9,909 bases of DNA, from positions 1 to 9,909 of the forward strand of contig CACZFE010000144.1 in assembly GCA_902780365.1 (NCBI GenBank), written 5' to 3'. Below are positions 1 to 5,509 of this stretch, piece by piece. Numbering within the stretch: the first letter of the stretch is position 1; each line of letters opens with the position of its first letter. This stretch comes from an uncultured Spirochaetales bacterium. GTDB lineage: Bacteria; UBP6; UBA1177. Under the pieces are notes generated by a model, which was not told the origin of the DNA, did not search any database, and saw only the letters and a list, made by a program, of their open reading frames with translations. Position numbers and translations under genes: made by a program.

Positions 1-728
1 AAACCTGCGGTACATTTGTGTTCAAGTATCTTCGGAGCGAGGTTTTCGGGATGGAGCGCGCCGCAGTTTTCGTTGATGTTGAGGCCGTTCGCTTCGGTGA
101 AAAAGAAGAATTCTTCCATTTTCGGGAAAGCCGAGAAGATTTTTTTCGCGATTTTTGCCGTTGCGCCGTTCGCGCAGTCGATGCAGATTTTTATTTCGGA
201 ATCTTTCAGCGTGTCAAACGCTTTGACTATCCTTGAAACGTAGTCAAATTCAGGATTTTCGGCGATTTTTGCTGTTCCTATCTCTTTTCCTGTCGGATTC
301 TGAGCCTCGTTTGTGTCGAAAAAGATCGCTTCGATCTCAAGTTCCTGCTCGTCGTTCAGTTTTTCCCCTTTTGAATTGAAAATTTTGATCCCGTTGTCTT
401 CGAACGGGTTGTGGCTTGCAGAAATGACGATGCCGAAATCGCATTTGTTGGTTCTCACGAAGTCGCTGACGAGCGGAGTCGAGACCACTTTGAGGTCGGT
501 CACGTTGCCGCCTGCACTCATGATTCCGGCAGAAACCGCCGCACTCAGCATTTCCGAAGAAATACGCGTGTCTGTGCCTATCGCGGATTCAATTTTTTTC
601 GCCGGGTTTTTCTTTTGGAACCAGCGTGTTACAGCCTTGCCGACTTTTACTGCCGATTCGGGAGTGAGAGGATAGACATTTGCCGTTGTTCTGATCCCGT
701 CTGTTCCGAAAATCTGTTTTTTTGTCAT
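1..728 (-). CDS. glmM: Phosphoglucosamine mutase GlmM, N-terminal 242 residues (gene runs off the left edge)
   Basis: GlmM converts glucosamine-6-phosphate to glucosamine-1-phosphate in the cytoplasm, on the route to UDP-GlcNAc for peptidoglycan and LPS. The visible part starts MTKKQIFGTDGIR, the GlmM-type N-terminal signature. The phosphoserine loop SASHNPFEDNGIKIF follows; the Ser that carries the phosphate is residue 105 (Ser102 in E. coli). Further on come CIDCANGAT and NGLNINENCGA, both typical of GlmM rather than of the PMM/PGM paralogs. The metal-binding DGDGDR loop and domains 3-4 would lie beyond base 1. The ATG at 726-728 is preceded by GCGAGGA at good spacing. One oddity: the usual Gly after GTDGIR is Thr here. 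The 150-bp gap between it and the lipoprotein gene upstream probably holds its promoter (for example TTGACG near 795-800 on the minus strand), but I cannot place a convincing -10 box. Confidence 0.93.
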   Translation of the reverse strand, partial: MTKKQIFGTDGIRTTANVYPLTPESAVKVGKAVTRWFQKKNPAKKIESAIGTDTRISSEMLSAAVSAGIMSAGGNVTDLKVVSTPLVSDFVRTNKCDFGIVISASHNPFEDNGIKIFNSKGEKLNDEQELEIEAIFFDTNEAQNPTGKEIGTAKIAENPEFDYVSRIVKAFDTLKDSEIKICIDCANGATAKIAKKIFSAFPKMEEFFFFTEANGLNINENCGALHPENLAPKILEHKCTAG

Positions 729-878
729 TTTTTCCTCGCTATCTGTATAAACTATCAATTTTACTTAGAAATTTCCGCATCAACGAAAAATCCCGTCAAA
801 AAACGTGGATATATTACTCAGATTTTTATGAATTGCGAGATGATGAAAAGCTATTTTAAGGGAAAGGTTTAAATGAGA

Positions 879-3617
879 TTATTCGGCGTCTTCGTAAACA
901 ACTGTGAAGTTGTCGAAAGCAGCCCATGCGTTGGCATCAGCTGTATACCTGACTATCAATTTGCATGTGCCTGTCGTAACAGTGCTGTCAAGCTGAACTG
1001 ATGTCTGATGCAAGGTATTATTATCTCCAAAATCTATCGAAACGAATGAAGATTTTGATGCGGAGAAATATCCGTTTGCGGAATCCCAACCATACCATTT
1101 TGCAGAACCGCAGTCAATTCCGATTTTCGGCTGTATAGTCTGATCAGTTGCCATTTCGAATGTGATTTCCGTGGCTTTTTTGCCGGCAGGAACCTTAAAT
1201 TCGCCGGAAGTGAAAATATCTTTTTTGCTAAGACTGGCGGTTGCTGTGACTTTGGTAGCATAATTATTTCCGCCGCGATCCCACTTGGAAACAGCCACAT
1301 TGTTTCCTATGATCCAGTTATGAGGATTGCTGTCGGACCAGTATCTGAAATCGCCGTTTGCAATCTGTCCCGCTTCCGGGAGAAGAATTTTTGCAATCCC
1401 GTAATCTTCCGCGATCGTCCATGTACGACCGTTGTCGGCACTGAATCTGAACATATATTCAAATTCTCCTTCATACTGGAATGTGTAATTTTTTATCACA
1501 TATTCGTCGTTATTGCCGAAATCGTTGCTTTCCGCAATATTGATTTCAGCATCATGCCAGAATTCATCAGCGATCTCGGAATCTGAACCTTTAGCTCTGT
1601 AGGCGAACTGAGCTTTGACTCCCATCAGAGCAACTGATTTGTTGACGGTTTGATCGGTAAGTCCTTCGATATAAACTCTGCCGTAGAATGTGTCGGACAT
1701 TCCTTCATATCCTTCAACAGAGGTCGGCCACTGGGTATGAGCCCAGCCGACAGTGTAGGAAGGAGCATTGTTGCACTCGCCGCCTATGTAAACAAATTCG
1801 AAATCGTCAACTGTTATATCTGTTTCACCGTAAGAAGATTTTCCCAGTCTGAAAGCAAGCTGCAGGTTGGCGTTGTTCTGCCATTTGTCTTTCATTTCTG
1901 TTCCGAAAATAACAACTACATCGTGCATCTGAGGATCTGAGGTGTCACCAAAATCGACAGGAACACTAAATTCGTTGGTGCGGTGATTTTCTTTGGGATC
2001 AACAATAAAAGCTTTGCTTAAAGCATTCCAGTTGTAAGAGTAATAATCGTTGCCGCCTGTTCCCCAAAATAAATTTATTACAACAGGAGACGCTTTAGCA
2101 GCGGCCATTTTGAATCTGATTCCGGCCGGAATTTCTGCATCAGCTGCGGATGTGAATTTGATGGTCTGCGCAACTTTCTGATTTCCGTCGTATGTTGAGT
2201 TGATTTTAAGAGCTCCGCTTACATTTGTGAATGTTACTACGGGATTTCCTGCTTGAATTGTTGTTCCCTGTTTTTCCCAATTATCAGGCATTTCACCTGT
2301 CCAATTGCTGAAATCGCCGTTCGGGATCTGGACACATGCGCCAGTGTCGCCGGTATCGGCGCCTGTGTCGCCTGTATCGGCACCAGTGTCACCTGTATCG
2401 GCGCCTGTGTCACCTGTATCGGCGCCTGTATCGCCTGTATCGGCGCCTGTATCGCCTGTATCGGCGCCAGTGTCACCTGTATCGGCGCCAGTGTCACCTG
2501 TATCGGCGCCTGTGTCACCTGTATCGGCACCAGTGTCACCTGTATCGGCGCCTGTGTCGCCTGTATCGGCGCCTGTATCGCCTGTATCGGCGCCTGTGTC
2601 ACCTGTGTCTGCAGGATCAGGAATGTTTTCGCCGATGCAGTCTTCTGTTGCGGTGTGGAAAATGAAATTGTCGACAACTATGTCGAAAGCCGAGTTTTTG
2701 CCGTATTTGAACTCGATACGGCAGTTGTGATTACGCCAGAAACCTTCTGTCTTGATCTCTTCACCGAAAACAAGCTCGACATTGTGGAAACTGCTGTCGC
2801 CCAGATTTACGGCATTATAAGCGTTGTTTCCTGCATTGACAAATGATCCGGTCTCCTGATCCCAGTTGTAGGCAAAATAGTTGTCCTGAACTGTTCCGAG
2901 ATCTCCGCATCTCAAGTTTATCGAGATCTTGGATGTGCTGCTTGCCTTAAGATCGAATGTGAGCTTCGTCGGGAAAGCGGCATCGTCTGCCGGAACGAAC
3001 GGCGGAAGTTCGAATGCGTAAAGGTTACCCTCAGGAGCGTTGATATAAGCTCTGAGAGCGTAATTGCCTTCGCCGCGGTCGATTTTTTCATAAGCAATGA
3101 AATTCTTCTTACCGCCGGGGGTATTCTCACCTGTAGGATCATACTTGTTTAACCAGCCGGTCGGGAAGTTGTCCGTCCAGTTCGAAACGAAAGCGTTCGG
3201 AATGTAGGTGCAGGAACCTGTTTCGATTCCTGTGTCGGTATCAGTGTCGGTGTCAGTGTCGGTGTCAGTGTCAGTGTCAGTATCTGTGTCAGTATCTGTG
3301 TCAGTGTCAGTGTCGGTGTCTGAATCAGGGTTGTCTGAATCGGGATTGTCTGAATCAGGATTGTCTGAATCAGGGTTGTCTGAATCAGGATTGTCTGAAT
3401 CAGGGTTGTCTGAATCAGGATTATCTGAATCAGGGTTGTCTGAATCAGGATTATCCGGGGTCGTGTCTGTTCCTGTGTCAGACGGGTCTTCGTCTGCAGC
3501 ATCCTCATCCGTTACCTCGGAATCGGGAAGTGTGTCATCTGTTTTTTTGTCGCTTCCGCAGGATGTCACGAACATCATGAACAGCACAGCAAAAGCTAAA
3601 GCCGTAAATTTTTTCAT
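879..3617 (-). CDS. Large multi-domain surface lipoprotein with three jelly-roll-like modules and acidic repeat linkers (912 aa)
   Basis: Function is not known; a surface-anchored binding protein, perhaps for glycans, is my inference. Residues 1-20 are a lipoprotein signal with lipobox VTSC (lipidated Cys20). An Asp/Glu/Thr-rich stalk follows, with (NPDSD)x9 at 56-100 and (TD)x14 at 101-128. Module 1 spans about 136-327. Residues 337-427 are (DTGDTGA)x13. Module 2 spans about 428-615, a different module 618-748, and module 3 about 750-912. Modules 1-3 are paralogous: each opens with IPN/ANGDF..W....P..W, has a Y-Y/G-W-(N/D) segment, then (D/N)FGD or NLGD before a His, and ends in a D(N/D)F.(F/V) strand. 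Cys136/Cys327 and Cys428/Cys615 flank modules 1 and 2 and may form disulfides. The 618-748 module has VGWAHTQWP and FRFSADNGRTWT, a motif pair I recall from secreted proteins of myxobacteria and relatives. The frame stays open upstream to a TTG at 3740, but the ATG at 3615-3617 has GGAGG five bases away and gives the signal peptide. Confidence 0.85.
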   Translation of the reverse strand: MKKFTALAFAVLFMMFVTSCGSDKKTDDTLPDSEVTDEDAADEDPSDTGTDTTPDNPDSDNPDSDNPDSDNPDSDNPDSDNPDSDNPDSDNPDSDNPDSDTDTDTDTDTDTDTDTDTDTDTDTDTDTDTGIETGSCTYIPNAFVSNWTDNFPTGWLNKYDPTGENTPGGKKNFIAYEKIDRGEGNYALRAYINAPEGNLYAFELPPFVPADDAAFPTKLTFDLKASSTSKISINLRCGDLGTVQDNYFAYNWDQETGSFVNAGNNAYNAVNLGDSSFHNVELVFGEEIKTEGFWRNHNCRIEFKYGKNSAFDIVVDNFIFHTATEDCIGENIPDPADTGDTGADTGDTGADTGDTGADTGDTGADTGDTGADTGDTGADTGDTGADTGDTGADTGDTGADTGDTGADTGDTGADTGDTGADTGDTGACVQIPNGDFSNWTGEMPDNWEKQGTTIQAGNPVVTFTNVSGALKINSTYDGNQKVAQTIKFTSAADAEIPAGIRFKMAAAKASPVVINLFWGTGGNDYYSYNWNALSKAFIVDPKENHRTNEFSVPVDFGDTSDPQMHDVVVIFGTEMKDKWQNNANLQLAFRLGKSSYGETDITVDDFEFVYIGGECNNAPSYTVGWAHTQWPTSVEGYEGMSDTFYGRVYIEGLTDQTVNKSVALMGVKAQFAYRAKGSDSEIADEFWHDAEINIAESNDFGNNDEYVIKNYTFQYEGEFEYMFRFSADNGRTWTIAEDYGIAKILLPEAGQIANGDFRYWSDSNPHNWIIGNNVAVSKWDRGGNNYATKVTATASLSKKDIFTSGEFKVPAGKKATEITFEMATDQTIQPKIGIDCGSAKWYGWDSANGYFSASKSSFVSIDFGDNNTLHQTSVQLDSTVTTGTCKLIVRYTADANAWAAFDNFTVVYEDAE
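2337..2609 (-). repeat. 21-bp tandem repeat, 13 units, encoding (DTGDTGA)n
   Basis: Thirteen in-frame 21-bp units encode residues 337-427 of the lipoprotein, a Gly/Thr/Asp linker with two Asp per unit between module 1 and module 2. Units differ only at synonymous sites (gtg/gta, cca/cct, tca/tcg on the plus strand), so the peptide is kept while the DNA drifts. Identical neighbouring units (the 5th and 6th, and the 7th and 8th, counting from the low-coordinate end) and a reused two-unit block (2nd-3rd and 9th-10th are nearly alike) point to recent segmental duplication. Any copy-number change keeps the reading frame. Confidence 0.95.
3234..3317 (-). repeat. 6-bp-period repeat encoding (TD)x14
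   Basis: Fourteen Thr-Asp codon pairs (residues 101-128) form the second half of the N-terminal stalk. Asp is GAC or GAT, and Thr is ACT, ACC or ACA, so the array is imperfect at DNA level but perfect in the peptide. It directly follows the NPDSD array and leads into module 1. The run is strongly negative and could bind divalent cations or be O-glycosylated on Thr; both are guesses. Confidence 0.95.
3318..3452 (-). repeat. 15-bp tandem repeat, 9 units, encoding (NPDSD)n
   Basis: Nine 15-bp units encode residues 56-100, close behind the lipidated Cys20. Units vary at the Asn codon (AAC or AAT) and at one Asp codon. AAC and AAT alternate over most of the array, which gives a 30-bp higher-order period. 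The likely role is a stiff acidic spacer that holds the modules away from the membrane. Confidence 0.95.
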
Positions 3618-3622
3618 CTTTG

Positions 3623-3627
3623 CCTCC
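3623..3627 (-). promoter_or_regulatory. Shine-Dalgarno GGAGG that sets the lipoprotein start
   Basis: On the minus strand GGAGG lies five bases before the ATG at 3615-3617. It fixes the start at the methionine that begins the lipoprotein signal peptide. It argues against the 41-residue upstream extension, which would start at a TTG. Confidence 0.8.
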
Positions 3628-3740
3628 AAAACTAAAAAAGTGCCAAAACAAAACGGCAAATATGATGCAATGAAAAAATTTTTTCTGAGGGTTGCAAAAA
3701 AAATAAAAAATGGTAAATAGGGCAGTTTTGATTGTTTCAA

Positions 3741-3745
3741 GGGAG
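3741..3745 (+). promoter_or_regulatory. Shine-Dalgarno GGGAG of clpP
   Basis: GGGAG six bases before the ATG at 3752 decides for this start. An in-frame ATG at 3710 has only an A-rich stretch before it, and its extra 14 residues do not resemble the ClpP N-terminus. Confidence 0.75.
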
Positions 3746-3751
3746 AACAAT

Positions 3752-4357
3752 ATGCAGAAAATCATCAGACCTCAGGCGGGACTTGTTCCTATGGTTGTCG
3801 AAAAGGAAGGCGGCGGCGAGAGAGCCTATGACATCTATTCGCGTCTTCTCAAGGATCGCATAATCTTTATCGGCGAGGAGATCACAGACGATTTGGCAAA
3901 CGCGGTCATCGCGCAGCTTCTGCTTCTTGAAGGGCAGGACAGCGAGCAGGATATTTACATTTACGTCAACAGCCCCGGCGGCTCCGTTACGGCGGGACTC
4001 GCGATCTATGACACGATCCAGTACATCAAACCCGATGTTTCGACGATATGCGTCGGCCAGGCGGCCAGCATGGCGGCTGTACTCATGGCGAGCGGTGCAA
4101 AAGGAAAACGTTTTTCGCTTCCTAATTCGCGCATAATGATCCACCAGCCGATGGGCGGTTTCAAAGGTCAGGCGACCGATATCGAGATCCATGCGAAAGA
4201 GATACTTTTCATCAAAGACCGTCTGCTCCAGATCCTTTATTCCCACACCGGCAAAGATATCGAAACTCTGCGCGCCGATATGGAACGCGATTTCTTCATG
4301 TCGGCAGAGGATGCAGTTAAATACGGTCTTATCGACAGCGTTGTAACGAAAAGATAG
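3752..4357 (+). CDS. clpP: ATP-dependent Clp protease proteolytic subunit ClpP (201 aa)
   Basis: ClpP is the serine peptidase that forms a double heptameric chamber. It degrades proteins unfolded by ClpX or ClpA in the cytoplasm. The catalytic triad is complete: Ser106 in GQAASMAA, His131 in IMIHQP and Asp180 in MERDFFM. The Ser-His and His-Asp spacings (25 and 49 residues) equal those of E. coli ClpP. AGLVPMVVEK near residues 9-18 matches the mature N-terminus of the family, so only a short propeptide would be removed. YVNSPGGSVTAG (71-82) is the family signature of the oxyanion region. The length is normal. It is the first gene of the operon; the clpX start follows its stop by six bases. 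No trigger factor gene (tig) precedes it, although tig often does in proteobacteria. Confidence 0.97.
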   Translation: MQKIIRPQAGLVPMVVEKEGGGERAYDIYSRLLKDRIIFIGEEITDDLANAVIAQLLLLEGQDSEQDIYIYVNSPGGSVTAGLAIYDTIQYIKPDVSTICVGQAASMAAVLMASGAKGKRFSLPNSRIMIHQPMGGFKGQATDIEIHAKEILFIKDRLLQILYSHTGKDIETLRADMERDFFMSAEDAVKYGLIDSVVTKR

Positions 4358-4363
4358 GTCAAA

Positions 4364-5284
4364 ATGGCACAGCGAAACAAACATGATATATGCTGCTCTT
4401 TCTGCGGAAGGTCTCAGGCTGAAGTCGGAAGGATAATTTACGGCAGAAACGCTTACATCTGCAACGAATGTGTTGAAATGTGCTTCGAGCTTTTAGGCGA
4501 AAAGCAGCAGGAGAGCCCGGCAAACGAAAGGAAACAAAGCAGACAGACTCGCGGAATTTCGGCGACTCCTATGCAGATAAAGGAACATCTCGACCAGTTC
4601 GTAATAGGGCAGGACTACGCGAAAAAAGTTCTTTCAGTCGCGGTTTACAACCACTACAAAAGGGTGAATTCGCCGGAAAAAGGCAATATTCAGAAGAGCA
4701 ACATCCTTCTTCTCGGGCCGACCGGTTCTGGAAAAACGCTTCTCGCGCGGACACTTGCAAAATTTCTTGATGTTCCCTTTTCCATCGCGGATGCGACGAC
4801 TCTGACGGAAGCAGGATATGTCGGCGAAGATGTCGAAAACGTCCTTCTCTCGCTGATCCAGGCGGCAAATTACGATGTCGAAAAGGCAGAGCGCGGCATA
4901 ATCTATATCGACGAGATCGACAAGATCGCGAGAAAGTCCGAGAACCGCTCGATCACACGCGATGTCAGCGGCGAAGGAGTGCAGCAGGCACTGCTCAAGA
5001 TAGTTGAAGGGACTGTCGCGAATGTTCCACCGACCGGCGGAAGAAAGCATCCGCAGCAGGAATACATCAAAATCGACACTTCCAACATCCTTTTCATTGT
5101 CGGCGGTGCATTCGAGGGGATCGAAAGAATCATCGCACGCAGGATCGGCAGAAAGAAAGTCGGTTTCGGAGCGCAGCTCGGCAAAAAAACGGATGACAGG
5201 CACATCCTGGCAGAGATCCAGCCGGTTGACCTTCTCCGTTTCGGTTTGATCCCTGAACTTATCGGATTCCGACGCAGCTCTTGA
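4364..5284 (+). CDS. clpX: ATP-dependent unfoldase ClpX, truncated by internal deletion and frameshift (306 aa)
   Basis: ClpX is the hexameric AAA+ unfoldase that feeds substrates to ClpP. Visible parts: the N-terminal zinc-binding domain (Cys11, Cys14, Cys33, Cys36), Walker A GPTGSGKT (118-125), pore loop GYVG (151-154), Walker B IIYIDEID (179-186), the RKH loop (227-229) and VGF (266-268), the counterpart of the ClpP-docking IGF loop. The match to the family is close up to LIPELIG, ending at residue 301. Normally RLPV and the small AAA+ domain follow, for a total near 424 residues. Here the frame reads FRRSS and stops. The arginine finger (Arg307 in E. coli) is missing, and sensor 2 (GARGLR) is out of frame. 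The product should not hydrolyse ATP properly. The start has AGGT six to nine bases upstream, overlapping the end of clpP, so translation is probably coupled. Confidence 0.93.
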   Translation: MAQRNKHDICCSFCGRSQAEVGRIIYGRNAYICNECVEMCFELLGEKQQESPANERKQSRQTRGISATPMQIKEHLDQFVIGQDYAKKVLSVAVYNHYKRVNSPEKGNIQKSNILLLGPTGSGKTLLARTLAKFLDVPFSIADATTLTEAGYVGEDVENVLLSLIQAANYDVEKAERGIIYIDEIDKIARKSENRSITRDVSGEGVQQALLKIVEGTVANVPPTGGRKHPQQEYIKIDTSNILFIVGGAFEGIERIIARRIGRKKVGFGAQLGKKTDDRHILAEIQPVDLLRFGLIPELIGFRRSS

Positions 5285-5504
5285 CGCAGTCGTCAGAAAG
5301 ACGGAACTTCTCAAGACAGGAGCAAGAGGACTCAGAAGGATCCTTGAGACGGCGATGCTCGACATAATGTACAAAGCGCCGGAAGAAAAAGAGAAAATCA
5401 AAGAAATAGTAATCACGCCCGAAGTCATCGAATCGGGTCAGGAACCTCTGAAAAAATACAAATCTGTAAATTCCGGCATCAAATATTCCGGCAAAGGAGC
5501 ATAG
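5265..5504 (+). pseudogene. clpX: Out-of-frame C-terminal remnant of clpX
   Basis: Read in the +1 frame relative to the clpX start, this segment encodes SDAALDAVV.KTELLKTGARGLRRILE and continues to EVIESGQEPLKKY, with a stop at 5502-5504. That is the ClpX small domain from the end of its first part onward. It includes the sensor-2 motif GARGLR and the usual C-terminal QEPL.Y segment. It has no start or ribosome site of its own. Compared with E. coli ClpX, about 44 codons starting at RLPV are absent between the two parts. A deletion of about 131 bp would explain both the gap and the frame change (loss of 2 modulo 3). Repaired, the protein would be about 423 residues. The coding quality of this piece is intact, so the lesion is recent or an assembly artefact. 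Confidence 0.9.
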
Positions 5505-5509
5505 TTTTA

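Larger units (their letters stand above)
3618..3751. promoter_or_regulatory. Divergent intergenic region between the lipoprotein gene and clpP
   Basis: This 134-bp AT-rich gap must carry promoters for the lipoprotein (leftward) and the clpP-clpX-lon operon (rightward). A weak sigma70-like candidate for clpP is TTGCAA (3692-3697), 16 bases, then TAAATA (3714-3719); the -10 match is poor. A perfect 14-bp palindrome of six A and six T bordered by G and C lies at 3672-3685. I see no CIRCE-type inverted repeat and no convincing sigma32-type heat-shock promoter. Confidence 0.45.

Noticed and set aside
411..872. Plus-strand open frame opposite glmM
   Set aside because: glmM on the minus strand explains the region; the plus-strand peptide shows no family pattern or ribosome site.
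2253..2846. Plus-strand open frames over the 21-bp repeat, with periodic peptides such as SAPVSPV or TCIGAC
   Set aside because: They are antisense readings of the DTGDTGA array. All frames stay open because the 21-bp unit has no stops. No ribosome site or family match is seen.
2337..3452. CRISPR array
   Set aside because: The repeats are contiguous, without unique spacers. Their periods are 6, 15 and 21 bp, all in frame in one coding sequence.
3208..3720. Plus-strand open frame with VSVSVS and SESGL repeats
   Set aside because: It is the antisense shadow of the TD and NPDSD arrays of the lipoprotein and runs into the clpP promoter region.
3737..4384. Minus-strand 215-residue open frame opposite clpP
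   Set aside because: clpP on the plus strand has full family identity and its catalytic triad; the antisense frame has no recognisable motif.
5255..5290. Programmed ribosomal frameshift in clpX
   Set aside because: A frameshift alone would not restore the missing ~44 codons, and no slippery heptamer is seen at the junction. Deletion or assembly error fits better.
4634..5428. Minus-strand 264-residue open frame opposite clpX
   Set aside because: It is an antisense shadow without family features. It crosses the clpX lesion only because frames on that strand happen to be open.
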